A DNA stretch of 64,000 nt from Armigeres subalbatus. Its lineage: Eukaryota > Arthropoda > Insecta > Diptera > Culicidae. Made by a program: the position numbers and the translations under genes. How positions within the stretch are numbered: the first letter of the stretch is position 1; every line of letters starts with the position of its first letter. Positions 46,360 through 59,252 of the stretch are shown piece by piece. The notes beneath the pieces were generated by a model. That model saw only the letters and a program-made list of their open reading frames with translations. It ran no database searches and had not been told where the DNA came from. The stretch lies in NCBI RefSeq assembly GCF_024139115.2, contig NC_085141.1, forward strand, positions 368,241,925-368,305,924, given 5' to 3'.

Positions 46360-48910
46360 TTTTCTAGAAATTCAATTTTTTTTTCGGAATATGGAAACTT
46401 GGAAACTTGGAATTTCTTAGAGAATTCATTCTGAAATTTCTACAGGAATTCCTTCTAAAAATCCTTTGGAAATTCTTTCCTCTCCAGGAATTCCCTCCGA
46501 GAATAACCTAGAAAGTAACGCCAGTAATTCTTTTTGACCTTCCTCCAGGGATTCCTTCGAAATATTCTCTGGAAAGAACTTTGTTAATTCATTAGAGAAT
46601 TCCTGCGGAACTTCCTTTTCCTTTCAGTAAAACCACACAAAATTCCTGCAGAAATTATTCCGAAACCCTAAAAGAACTTTCGGAAGAGTTTCTAACAGAA
46701 ATATCAAAGGAATTTCCAAGACATCGATTTGAGTCTTTCAGAAAAAAATGGACTGAAGTAGGCCTTGACCAGGCATGATGTTTTTTTGCTCCGACATATT
46801 TTTTTAAATTTTCTCTAGTTTCAGGTACGAAGATTTTTAAATCATTGGTGTTTCAAGTTTGTTCAAGTTCGATGCTGAAGACCTATGATCTTATTGATCG
46901 AACAAGGGTCGCATTTCGTCTCAGTGAATGTTCGTTAGGTTCCGGGGGTGGCGTCGTCCGATGTTCCATACGAGCCAGTGAGATGATAAGCGGACGTTTG
47001 TTAAGTATTATTTTCATATTATCTCTCGCTTTCTTCTTGTGTATTTCTTTTGTCTTTGTTATGTTATGTTAATCTCTTGTTGAATCTACTTGTAGATTCT
47101 TTGGTAGATGCTTTGTTCCTTTAAACCATTTAGTCTTTAAAACACACAAACTCGTTTCGACCGTTTTTGTTTAACTTCACAGGAAATATGATGCATTTTT
47201 TAGTCTTATCAGAATTCTTGGCAAATTCTATGGCAAATATCCATGGTTTACAATTTTTTAAAAGTTTATATGATGAGCGATTTTTTACGCTGGGGGACTA
47301 AAACTGACCAAAACCTTTCCGTCCACGTGGTATATGGACATCCCCAATCCGATTCTGCATGAAGTTACCAAAGAAACTCTAGAAGTAGCTTCCAAATGAT
47401 TTCTAAAAGAATTTCTGAATAAACATCATTTTCAAAAACAATTTCCCGAGGAATTCCTGGATGAAGTTCTAGAGAAATTTCTGAGTGGAATCTCGAAGGG
47501 ATTCCAAGAATTTCTTAATTGAGTTTCGGAAGGGATTTCTAGAGAAATCACTGGAAGAACTTCTTTGAGAAAATGCAGAAATTATTGCCGAAGCGATTCC
47601 TAAAAAAATTGAAGGAATAACATGAAAAAAAATGGACTTAATAAAAATTAAATTCCGCAGAAATTCCCACATCAATTTCTAAAGGAACTCATAAAGACGA
47701 AGAAATAATAGGAATAAAAGGTACGCCGGAAGGTTTTCCTAAAACAATTTTCGTATGTATTCTAAAAGGAATTTCCGAAGGGTTTTTCGTTGTAGTACCA
47801 AATAAATTTCCAGAGGAATTCCTAAAAGATTGTTTGAAAAAAAAATCTAAAAGAATTACCGCATAAATTCCTGGATAAATTCGTGGAAGAATGTTTGAAG
47901 GAGGAAGGGAAAGAGGAATTCCCGAAGGAATCTAGAAAAAAAATTCGAAAGGGCTTTCCAAAAAAAAGAAATTAAAAAAAAAAATCCGAAGGAATTTCAG
48001 GAATTATTACTAAAACAATTTCCGTAGATATTCCTCCGGTATCTCTGAAGAAATTTTCAAAGAAATTTCTTATGGAACTTCCGAACGGAATGGCCAAATA
48101 AAATATTGAAAAAAATTTCAACGTTCTAAATTTTTTACAAGGTTTTTTTAACATTCCTGCAGAAACTTCTTCAGAAAATCCTTCGGAAATTACTTTGGAG
48201 ATAAATAAAAAATTCCTTTGAAAGTCCCTCAAGATATTCCTTCGAAAATTCAAAGAAGGAAGTATGAATAATTAAAAAATAATTCGGAAATTCCTTAACT
48301 TTTTTTAAATAAATTTCTTTAAAAAAATCTTTTAATTTTTTTTTCAAATACCTTTGGAAGAAATCCTCTCGAATTTTTTTTCAGAATATCTTTAGAAAAT
48401 CCTTTAGATTTTTTTTTCAGAAACCGATTCAGGATTTTTTTTATATTTTTATATATATTTTAGAGATTCTTCTTTCTCAAGAAATCCCTTCGGAAACTAA
48501 GAAGATATTCCTGGAATTCCTTCGAAACTTCCCTCAGGATTTTTTCTTAGCAACCCTTCCAGAAATTTCTCTAGGCCTTGGGAGAATCCTTTTGAGATTT
48601 CTTTGAGCATTCTTTCGGAATTCTTTCCAAAAAAATATTTGAGAATTTTCGGAAATTTCATTTGGGAATTATTTCGAAAAATTCTTTCAGGGATTTGGAA
48701 AGAATTTTATTCTTTTACCAAAGGAATTTCTGGAGAAATTAACAAAGGCCTATCTACGGTTTTCCAGTAGAATTCCTGGAGAAGTGTTCAAAGGAACTAC
48801 TGAAGGAATTTTATAAATTATTCCTGGGGGTGTTCCCAAAAATATTTCTGTAGTTTTTTTCTGGAGAAATTTTAGAAGCAATTCCTGGAGGAATATTGGG
48901 ATTGCAGTTG
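46360..48910. repeat. Degenerate AATTCC-type array 3, in two blocks
   Basis: Blocks at 46360-46740 and 47360-48910 contain GGAATTTCTAAAGGAATT-like words in loose repetition, switching orientation near 48000. The 46745-47205 gap between them is different sequence with no recognisable gene. Confidence 0.55.
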
Positions 48911-48962
48911 ATCCATCCTCAAGCAGCACCTTTGTCATAAATGAGTTACTGTTACTTTAAAT

Positions 48963-49338
48963 CTAGACCTACATTTGAAAAGGGCGTTACAGCCAAAATT
49001 TATTCCTTCTGATTCCTCGCCTACATTTATAGCTATATCGGCACCAACATTTCAAAAGGGCGAAACTGCTTTTGTAAACAAGATCTTATCACGTCGCTGG
49101 TGGACTAATTTGTGCCCACCCACGCATTCCCGCGCCATTTAATGAAAGAAGATAATTCGCTGCTTCTGTCAGTGGCGTTGGATTGCATGGGTGGAGTCAA
49201 ATTTGATCACCAGGGACGTGAGAAGCTTTTGTTTACAAAGCAGTTTTGCCCTTTTGAAATGTTGGTGCCGATATATGTGGACTAAGAATTAAAAGGAATA
49301 CATTTTGGCTGTTACGCCCTTTTCAAATGTTGGTCTAG
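48963..49338. mobile_element. 376-bp palindromic MITE with CTAGACC ends
   Basis: Arms starting CTAGACCTACATTTGAAAAG pair with the right end over about 45 bases, followed by GGGCGTTACAGCCAAAAT. An inner inverted pair (TCGGCACCAACATTTCAAAA) continues the hairpin. One end of the same family is at 61120-61176. Confidence 0.75.
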
Positions 49339-49439
49339 AAATGCTACTTTAAATGTTTGCTTATATATAGCCAAATCCAGTCCTATATGAGTAACTGCAA
49401 CCAAATCGGTGTAAATTGGGTTACTCGAATCATCATCAT

Positions 49440-49780
49440 ACTGCTTCGGATATTCTCAAGAATAGCATGGGAATTTACTTTAGAGGTTGCTTCTCTTTCT
49501 TAAGGAATTCTTTCTAAAATTCCGGAACAACAATTTTCATTCCATAATTCCTTAAGCAATAGTATTGCGATAGTATAGGGTGCCAATGAAATGTATGTGT
49601 GAAATTTGAGCATCGAATTTCAACGGTTGGGTCAAAAGTTTCATCTCCTCAAAAAAAAAGTCCCCATGCTAAATTTGAGCTCAATTGGACTTCGTGAGGG
49701 GTTTGACCAAAGCGGTCAAAGTTAGCCTTTTTTGAAATACAAAAATTTGGTGTTTCAGGAAAATTACGAAATCGATTTTT
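49440..49780. other. Mixed short repeat sequence interrupted by the RTE family A insertion
   Basis: A last AATTCC patch (49440-49560) leads into sequence containing TATAGGGTGCCAATGAAATG. The target duplication TATGCCAT at 49781-49788 marks the insertion point. Sequence continues at 52792 on the other side. Confidence 0.4.
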
Positions 49781-49788
49781 TATGCCAT
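49781..49788 (+). repeat. 8-bp target-site duplication TATGCCAT, left copy
   Basis: Repeated exactly at 52784-52791, on the two sides of the RTE copy. Confidence 0.75.
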
Positions 49789-52783
49789 TCATTCATTTAT
49801 TTAGTCTACATCTATACAGATAACACTGAATCAACAATTTGACGCCACAATACACGGTTCGAGGCCGCATCTCTCCATCCTCGAATACGCCCCACGCTCG
49901 CCAAGTCGTTCTGCACCTGGTCTGCCCATCTCGCTCGCTGCGCTCCACGTCGTCTCGTACCTGCCGGATCGGAAGCGAACACCATCTTTGCAGGGTTGCT
50001 GTCCGGCATTCTTGCATCATGCCCTGCCCATCGTACCCTTCCGGCTTTAGCTACCTTCTGGATACTGGGTTCGCCGTAGAGCTGGGCGAGCTCATGGTTC
50101 ATTCTTCGCCGCCACACACCGTCTTCTTGTACACCGCCAAAGATGGTCCTAAGCACCCGTCTCTCGAATACTCCGAGTGCTTGCAAGTCCTCCTCGAGCA
50201 TTGTCCATGTTTCATGTCCGTAGAGGACTACCGGTCTTATTAACGTCTTGTACATGACGCATTTGGTGCGGTGGCGAATCTTTTTCGACCGCAGTTTCTT
50301 CTGGAGCCCGTAGTAGGCCCGACTTCCACAGATGATGCGCCTTCGTATTTCACGACTAACGTTGTTGTCTGCCGTTAGCAAGGATCCTAGGTAGACGAAT
50401 TCCTCGACCACCTCGAAGGTATCCCCGTCTATCGTAACACTGCTTCCCAGGCGGACCCTGTCGCGCTCGGTTCCACCCACAAGCATGTACTTTGTTTTGA
50501 CGCATTCACCACCAGTCCAACTTTTGTTGCTTCACGTTTCAGGCGGGTGTACAGTTCTGCCACCTTTGCAAATGTTCGGCCGACAATGTCCATGTCATCC
50601 GCGAAGCAAATAAATTGACTGGATCTGTTGAAAATCGTACCCCGGCTGTTACACCCGGCTCTCCGCATGACACCTTCTAGCGCAATGTTGAACAACAGGC
50701 ACGAAAGTCCATCACCTTGTCTTAGTCCCCGGCGCGATTCAGAAAGAACTGGAGTGTTCGCCCGAGATCTTCACACAGTTTTACACACCATCCACCGTTG
50801 CTTTGATCAGTCTGGTAAGCTTTCCAGGGAAGCTGTTCTCGTCCATAATTTTCCATAGCTCTACGCGGTCTATACTGTCGTATGCCGCCTTGAAATCAAC
50901 GAACAGATGGTGCGTTGGGACCTGGTGTTCACGGCATTTTGAAGGATTTGCCGTACAGTAAAGATCTGGTCCGTTGTCGAGCGGCCGTCAACGAAGCCGG
51001 CTTGATAACTTCCCACGAACTCGTTCACTAATGGTGACAGACGACGGAAGATGATCTGGGATATCACTTTGTAGGCGGCATTAAGGATGGTGATCGCTCG
51101 AAAGTTCTCACACTCCAGTTTGTCGCCTTTCTTGTAGATGGGGCATATAACCCCTTCCTTCCACTCCTCCGGTAGCTGTTCGGTTTCCCAGATTCTGACT
51201 ATCAGTTTGTGCAGGCAAGTGGCCAGCTTTTCCGGGCCCATCTTGATGAGCTCAGCTCCGATACCATCCTTACCAGCTGCTTTATTGGTCTTTAGCTGTT
51301 GAATGGCATCCTTAACTTCCCTCAAGGTGGGGGCTGGTTGGCTTCCATCGTCCGCTGAACTGACGTAGTCATCTCCTCCGCTGCCTTGACTTTCACTGCC
51401 TGTACTCTCAGCGCCATTCAGATGTTCCTCGTAGTGCTGCTTCCACCTTTCGATCACCACACGTTCGTCCGTCAAGATGCTCCCATCCTTATCCCGGCAC
51501 ATTTCGGCTCGCGGCACGAAGCCTTTGCGGGATGCGTTGAGCTTCTGATAGAACTTGCGTGTATCTTGAGAACGGCACAGCTGTTCCATCTCTTCGCACT
51601 CCGCTTCTTCCAGGCGGCTATTCTTTTCCTGAAAAAGCGGGTCTGCTGTCTACGCTTCCGTCTACAGCGTTTCACGTTCTGCCTGGTCCCTTGCTGCATC
51701 GCGACCGCCCGCGCTGCGTTCTTCTCCTCCAGAATCTGTCTGCACTCTTCGTCGAACCAATCGTTCCGTCGACTTCGACCCATATACCCGACGTTGTTCT
51801 CCGCTGCGTCGTTAATGGCTGCTTTGACTGTATTCCAGCAGTCCTCAAGAGGGGCCCCATCGAGCTCACCCTCTTCCGGCAACGCTGCCTCGAGATGCTG
51901 CGCGTATGCAATGGCGACATCAGGTTGCTTCAGTCGCTCTAGGTCGTACCGCGGCGGTCGTCGGTACCGAACATTGTTGATGACGGATAGTTTTGGGCGC
52001 AGTTTAACCATCACCAGATAGTGGTCAGAGTCGATGTTAGCACCACGATATGTCCTGACGTCGATAATGTCGGAGAAGTGCCGTCCATCAATCAGAACGT
52101 GGTCGATTTGTGATTCTGTCTGCAGTGGCGATCTCCAGGTGTACCGATACGGGAGGCTGTGTTGGAAGTAGGTGCTGCGAATGGCCATATTCTTGGAGGC
52201 GGCGAAATCAATCAGTCGTAGGCCGTTTTCGTTCGTCAGCCGGTGAGCGCTGAACTTTCCAATAGTCGGTCTAAACTCCTCCTCTTGGCCAACCTGAGCG
52301 TTCAAATCTCCTATGATGATTTTGACGTCGTGGCTTGGGCAGCTGTCGTACTCAGGTTCCAGCTGCGCGTAGAATGCGTCCTTATCATCATCAGTGCTTC
52401 CGGAGTGTGGGCTATGGACGTTGATTATGCTGAAGTTAACGAACCGGCCTTTGATCCTTAACCTGCACATTCTTTCATTGATCGGCCACCACCCGATCAC
52501 GCGCCTTTGCATATCGCCCATCACTATGAAAGCTGTTCCCAGCTCGTGTGTTGCCGCAGCTCTGGATTACTACCATGATTACCTCTAAACGTTCGCACCA
52601 TTGATCCCTTCCAACCAACCTCCTGCAGCGCTACGATGCCGAATCCACGGTCCTTGAGCACATCGGCGAGTATGCGTGTGCTCCTGATGAAGTTGAGAGA
52701 TTTGCAGTTCCACGAACCGAGTTTCCAATCGCTAGTCCCTTTTCGTCGCAGTGGTCTTCGCCGATGGTTCCGGTCCGTACTCT
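49789..52783 (-). pseudogene. RTE-clade retrotransposon family A, essentially full length (copy 2)
   Basis: Read from 52783 to 49789, 2,995 bases. The endonuclease starts WKLGSWNCKSLN and IVALQEVGWKGSMVRTFRGN. After a frameshift it continues at 52524 with INVHSPHSG, KIIIGDLNAQVGQEEEF and NIDSDHYLVMVKLRP. The linker (NDWFDEECRQILEEKNAARA) is followed by RT: AFRAITILNAAYKV-like, GSYQAGFVDGRSTTDQ, LFNIALEGVMRRAG and CFADDMDIVGR. The C-terminal LYGHETWTMLEEDLQALGVF and RVRWAGHDARM motifs precede the stop at 49812, with a TAAATGAATGAATG tail. Frame changes near 52524, 51520, 50860 and 50480 leave it inactive. The perfect 8-bp duplication supports a complete insertion. Confidence 0.9.
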
Positions 52784-52791
52784 TATGCCAT
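52784..52791 (+). repeat. 8-bp target-site duplication TATGCCAT, right copy
   Basis: Exact match to 49781-49788. Confidence 0.75.
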
Positions 52792-52908
52792 ATGTCTAGG
52801 AAATGCATAAAACGTCAAGATCTGGTGTCACCCCGAATTTTTTTTAATGACTTCTTGGGACTTTGAAAACGTCTGGGATTTTTTTTTATTTTCCAAATGT
52901 CTTTAAAG

Positions 52909-53099
52909 TGGTTCTCGACAATGATCCGACGGGAACAAGAAGGCGAGGTGCACAGCGGGCAAGGTGGATCGATCAGGTGGAGGACGATTTGCGGACTGCG
53001 TGGTTGGCGAAGTGCAGCCATGGACCGAGCTGAATGGAGAAGACTTTTATGTGCAGCACAGGCCACTCCGGCCTTAGTCTGATAATAAATAAATAAATA
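52909..53099 (+). pseudogene. 3' end of an RTE family C element
   Basis: It matches the last 190 bases of the copy at 14076-15208: TGGTTCTCGACAATGATCCG through GCCACTCCGGCCTTAGTCTG, then a (AAAT)n tail. A 12-base deletion removes part of the TLRRLRGW segment. It is 5'-truncated and non-functional. Confidence 0.8.
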
Positions 53100-53264
53100 C
53101 AAACTGAGCAAATTCCAATCCGCGAAATTCGCGACTGCAAAAAATAATGGTCATTAGAAACACATTTCAATATAAAACTAACCCGAAGTGAAAAAGTAAT
53201 TTGAAATTCCGTTTCTACGTCACTGTTGCAACAATGTATTGAATAATAAAGTAGAACTAATTTC

Positions 53265-54188
53265 ATGTTTTTGCCTTTCTCGTATACAAAGTATACGTAA
53301 AGGCTATATGCTCCAAAAACAAACTTTTTATAGGAGGCTCGGAGATCCATAGTGTTATATACCGATCGACTCAGCTCGACGAATCGAGGTGATGTCTGTG
53401 TGTGTGTATGTGTGTGTATGTGTGTGTGTATGTGTGTGTATGTGCGCAAAAGTTTGCCAAAAGTCTAGCCCATTTTTCAGGCACTTATCCTTAACCGATT
53501 TACAACAAGTTGCGTTCGACGAAGAATCCTGTCCCATTGTTTCCTATTGAAAATTGGCTGGATCGGACTATGGGCTCAGAAGTTATGGTCAAAATACTTT
53601 TTGTTTAGACAACAACGAGTGGAAAAGTCTAGCCCATTTTTCAGGCACTTACCCTTAACGGATTTGCTTGCAACAAGTTGCATTCGACGCAGAATCCTTT
53701 CCCATTGTTTCCTATTGAAAATTGGCCGGATCGGACTATGGGCTCAGAAGTTATGGTCAAAATACTTTTTTTAGACAACAACGAGTGGAAAAGTCTAGCC
53801 CATTTTTCAGGCACTTACCCTTAACGGATTTGCTTGCAACAAGTTGCATTCGACGCAGAATCCTGTCCCATTGTTTCCTATTGAAAATTGACCCGATCGG
53901 ACTATGGGCTTAGAAGTTATGGCCAAAATACTTTTTTTCATATAAAAGTACATTAAAAAGTATAGCTCATTTTTTGAGCACTTATCCTTAACCGATTTAC
54001 TCACAACAAGTTGCGTTCGACGAAGAATCCTGTCCCATTGTTTCCTATTGAAAATTTGCCGGATCGGACTATGGGCTCAAAAGTTATGGACAAAATACTT
54101 TTTTTCATACCAAAAGTGCGTAGAAATTACTAACTCGAAATAAACGAGAAAGGCACCATCACCGCTAGGTGGATTAATCTGGGTTTTT
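53265..54188 (-). repeat. Expanded copy of the CA-microsatellite-bearing element
   Basis: On the minus strand it starts at AACCCAGATTAATCCACCTA (54188) and ends at ACGAGAAAGGCAAAAA (53265). It keeps the CA tract (53396-53446 as TG on the plus strand). Unlike the other copies it carries four tandem 165-base units. Confidence 0.75.
53461..54125 (-). repeat. Four tandem copies of a 164-167-base unit
   Basis: Units start at 53461, 53625, 53791 and 53958 with AAGTCTAGCCCATTTTTCAG or a close variant. Each contains GAATCCTGTCCCATTGTTTC and GGATCGGACTATGGGCTCA. The outermost unit is the most divergent. A single related unit is at 22540-22685. Confidence 0.9.
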
Positions 54189-55269
54189 TTTAAATAAATG
54201 GGTCCTTGCATTCCTAATAGCCTAGTCAACTACAAGCAGTAGAACATGAAAAATAATTGTATTTGTAATTTTGAAGAGGTATAATTAAAATCTCGTTGAT
54301 CCAGATTCATTAAGAACTCTACTTTTCTAAGCTGATTCTGAAGAGAGGTCCTTAAATTTTACCCAACAAAGCTTGAAGAACTCTCTGACAAAAGGGTGCA
54401 GGGGCGGACAGAAATTACGGTAATGTCTGCGGATTGTCTAACAAATTGGTCGTGTGCTGTCGACGATTGGAAGAATCACTGCGCATTTGGAGCAGAGGGG
54501 TATGCAGGAGTTGCGCGATTGTGCTCCCAATGAACAGACAAGTACCAAGTCGGAAGGATTCCTGCGTGAGCAGTGAATCGTCAGAATTGCAACCAACCGT
54601 GATTTTCTATGAAGTCTTAATTTCTGTAATGTGCTCAGGCATGAGCAAACGAAAAAAAAAAAACAAGAAATTGCGAAATTGCAGAAACTTTTTTTCTTTG
54701 TTAATAACGTGATTTTTAGAGTTTAAAAGTTCTTCACTCGTCAACAGTACGATTTTTAGAATTTATAAGTTCTTCGCTCGTTAATAGTATCAAGACCAGG
54801 AGCACTTGGCAATAGGAGGAGGCAACCTCAGATCCAACCGTGGGACCTTTCATTGTCAAAATTTTCTTAAATTAAACTTGATAATAACATTTTGCAACTT
54901 GATACTTTTACTTATAAAATTGGGAAAAATCAGTTAATGGGTAAAACTGTCTGACGAATTAAAACTATGACGCAACATAACAAGCAACATTGATAAAATA
55001 AAAAATGTTGGCGGGGTAGGTCAATTGCATACAATTGTAAAATCGCGATTATCGAAAAAGTGCAATATAAAAATCCGACAACACTAAAAGGAACCGCGAT
55101 TTTCGGGACTGGAGGAGCGAATCTGCGACAAATCTGCGACAAATCCGCGAAAAACGTGAAAATCGCGAAATCCGCGACTGTTGTATCAGCCCTGAAATTA
55201 CTTCGCAGATAGATCCAGAAATTCTTTTGGGAAAAGAAAGATAAGAAAGTTGATTATTAGTCTAGCGTA

Positions 55270-55305
55270 CTGAGGGTCATGGGTTCGAGTCCCATCGAAG
55301 GGAAA
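55270..55305 (+). repeat. tRNA-like T-arm, SINE remnant
   Basis: GTCATGGGTTCGAGTCCCAT forms a perfect 5-bp T-stem around TTCGAGT. Upstream sequence does not complete a tRNA cloverleaf, so this is probably part of a decayed SINE. Confidence 0.4.
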
Positions 55306-55399
55306 GTGGTTACCTCCAATACATTTTTCAAATCAAAAATCTTCCTCATAATGTACATACTTATTCACATCTGAGTTTTCAGAACATTGTAAAGAAAGA

Positions 55400-56880
55400 T
55401 TGCTTAAAGTATTGCTTCAGAAATTCATTCGAATTCTTCGGGAATTCCTATGGAAATTCATCGGAAATACGCATATTGTTTTAGGAAATCCTTCCGAAAT
55501 TCTTTCAGGAGAAATCCTTTGGGAATATCTTTATGAATTCTGTGTGGCAGTGAATAGTACTTAGATGAACTATGCAAAGATAATATACAATTGCTTTGAT
55601 CCTATCGAAGTAGGCCTTGTATTAACCTCATCTGTGAGTCACATCAATAGTAATCGAATCAATCGAAGCAAGTAGTTGTCAGTCATACAAGGCGAGCTAT
55701 CAGAATCACAATACTTTCGCTTGCTCCATAAATTCTGGTGGAGATTGCTTTCAAAGTTCGTTTAGGAATTCCTTAGATCTTTTTTGAAGAAATTGCTTCA
55801 GCAATTATTTCAGAAACTTCTTAAAGAAAATCTTTTAGTAATTCTTTAAGAAATCCCTTCAAAGACTCTAGAAAGAAATTCTTGGAATTCCATTGATTTT
55901 TTTTATAAATTCATAGAGGATTTCTTTCAAATTTTTTAGAATTCCTTCGGATATTCCTCCGGAGATTTTATTAGAAATTCTGTAAGACCTACGGATATTC
56001 GTTACTTTAGAAGTTCTTTCGAAAATTTCATCTGGAAACTGCTTCAAAATTTCCTTTAAAAACTCTTTCGGATATTTTCGGATTTCTTATTTAATTTTTC
56101 AGTGAAATTCTGGAAAAATATCTGCCGTCAAAATTTCCGGAATAATTCCTGCAGGAATTTTGTTTTAGTTCAAATATTTCCTGGAGAAGTTTCTAATTAA
56201 AGTTTCTTAAAAAAATTATGAAGGCTTTCCAGAGATTTTTCTGAAGAAATCCATTATCGAATGTCAAAAGGAATTTGTGGTGTTATTCCTGGAGGAGTTT
56301 TCGAAAGAATTTTTGAAGGATTTACTAATTTCTCCGGAGAAAAAAAAAAGGATTTCTCCTAAAGAAATTCCGGAAGGTATTCCTTGAACAATTTTTGTAT
56401 ATGCATTCCTGAGGGATTTTCAGAAAGATTTTCCTAAGGTATTTCCGAAGAAATTTTCAAATTAATTTTAAAGAAACTCCTGACGAAATTTCCGAACCAA
56501 TTTCTAAAAGAATTTCCGAAGAAATTCTTAAAAGAATTCGTAGAGGAATCTACGCTTTTTTTTATTTTATAGAAATCCTTCTATGAATTTCCAAAGAAAT
56601 GTCTGCTTTTATCTCCGAAGTAAATTCCGTAGAGTTGTCTGGAGAAATACCTTGAAGAAATTCCGTAAGAAATTTTAAAGGAATGTTCAAAGAAATTCTA
56701 GGAGAAATTTAAGAATGTCGGAAGTTCCCGCAAGAGTTTCTTTAAAAATTCAGTCTGGAATCCGTTCGGAAATTGCCACTGAAATTGTCTAAATTTTGTC
56801 CTGGAATTTCGGAAAGAATTCTTGTAGGAGTTGCTGGATAAATTCCCTAGGGAATGGAATTTCCAATGCACATTGGTCAA
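55400..56880. repeat. Degenerate AATTCC-type array 4
   Basis: GGAAATTCCTTCGG-like words recur through most of this stretch with a short unrelated interval at 55545-55735. Orientation appears to flip around 56150. No gene is supported. Confidence 0.55.
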
Positions 56881-57013
56881 GGTAGCAGACAAAGTGGTGA
56901 TAAGTTGTTCTAGCCAAAAAATAGCAGAGATAAAAAAGAACTTTGTTCTAAAAAGTTATTCCTAACGAAAAGGGACTTATTGGGGTTTTCATAAAAATTA
57001 GGGTAGGCCCATA

Positions 57014-57257
57014 GTCGGGGTTCAGCCAAAACGCACCAAGCGCCAACGAAAAATTACCGATTTTACTGAACAAACTTTCGTTTAGTAGATTTAATTGATC
57101 GTAAATGGTATCGGATATCCCTCAACCCCAAAACTGAGGACATCCTACTGCAAATGTACGTTTAAATCGATATGAAACTATTTTCGTTGTCCTTCTACGA
57201 ACAAAATATCACAAGTCAGTCGATAAGCCGCTTGGTGCGGTTTGGCTGAATCCCGAC
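57014..57257. mobile_element. 244-bp MITE with GTCGGGRTTCAGCCAAA ends
   Basis: GTCGGGGTTCAGCCAAAACG at the left pairs with CGGTTTGGCTGAATCCCGAC at the right; the arms extend through GCACCAAGCG for 29 bases. Target duplication not evident. Confidence 0.75.
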
Positions 57258-57513
57258 CACATTAAAAAAATTTAAAAATAAACTTTTTTATTTGCAGAAA
57301 TACGGACCGCAAAGTTGTAGTTCAGGCAGTTTTCAAGAATTTTGCCAAATAAATTTTTTCTCAAGCTCTAAAAATGGCTGCAAATTTTCAAGTTTACTTA
57401 GGGTGACCCTTAAAAAAGTAGATTTTTTTTCTTTAACTTTTTTGTTTCATATTTCTCATCCATGTGGAGTTAAGACCACTTTTTGAGCTTTGCAGGACGC
57501 AAATTTTCATGTA

Positions 57514-58469
57514 GGGGTAGTAGGGGCAATATGAACATACGGGGCAATATGAGCCACCCTCATTTTGAGCTTATTGACAAGTTTTATCATGTAAAAGTTA
57601 TATGATCTTTAAGAGGATGCTACACATATGCATCAACGTGAAAACCGCATTAAAATTCAATTCAAACATGAAAATACACTTGAAAATGTAAATTTTCGCT
57701 GCATAGGCAAAATTATTATAAGATTTGAAGTTTATAAATAAGGTTTTGACACAAAACTGATTAAAATACAGGTCAAAAATACACCACAATCAAAAGATAT
57801 ATTAAAATTGAATATTGTACACACATGTTTGTATTGATACAAATCTGAATTTATCATAAAACTTTTTTTTCCCAAAACCAGTCTCTATGGGGCAATATGG
57901 GCATACCTGCACAGAGCAAGATATCAGGCCTTAAAATACGAACAAGTTCAAATTTCAGTAGTCAAATACAAGAATATTATCATATATGTAAGATTAATTA
58001 CGGAAAAATTACAACAGCGCATTACTGCGATTGAAACAGAAAAAAGGACCATTGGCCAATTGAAATGTGGCTGTTCAAACGGTGAAGAGTGGCAAATCGG
58101 TTCAGTCCGCTGTTGTGCGGTTTTTTTTAATTTTATTTGGTATGGAATACTCACAACTGTTGTAGGAATATCATATTCTTCCATATTACGATACTTTTTT
58201 CGCCTAAATAAACGTTTTGGATGGGTGGCCCATACTGCCCCAAAAGGTGGCTCATATTGCCCCGTATAGTCGGGAACACACATTGAAATCAATACATTTT
58301 CAAAAGTGCATTCCAACAATTTCCAAACGCATTTTTCGTCATTCATCGACGTTATATGAAAGGTAACATTCTCTAGTATAAGTCAACTACTTTTAAACGA
58401 TGTTTTTTGAGCTTTTCAGCGCTTTTCGGAACGATTTCCTTAGGTGGCCCATATTGCCCCGATCACCCC
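57514..58469. mobile_element. 956-bp TA-flanked MITE with GGGGCAATATGRGC-type repeats
   Basis: Left GGGGTAGTAGGGGCAATATG and right CATATTGCCCCGATCACCCC are inverted repeats with TA at both sides. Internal copies of GGGGCAATATG or its complement lie at 57541, 57890 and 58245-58262. A minus-strand open frame (57948-58346, 132 codons) has no recognisable transposase motif. Confidence 0.8.

Positions 58470-59252
<783 letters not shown>

Noticed and set aside
51386..52021. 211-codon plus-strand open frame
   Set aside because: It is antisense to the RTE endonuclease and linker region of the copy at 49789-52783. The same holds for the plus-strand frames at 35501-35980 and 36007-36351.
57948..58346. 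132-codon minus-strand frame as a transposase
   Set aside because: No DDE-type or DNA-binding motif is visible and its start overlaps terminal repeat words of the MITE.
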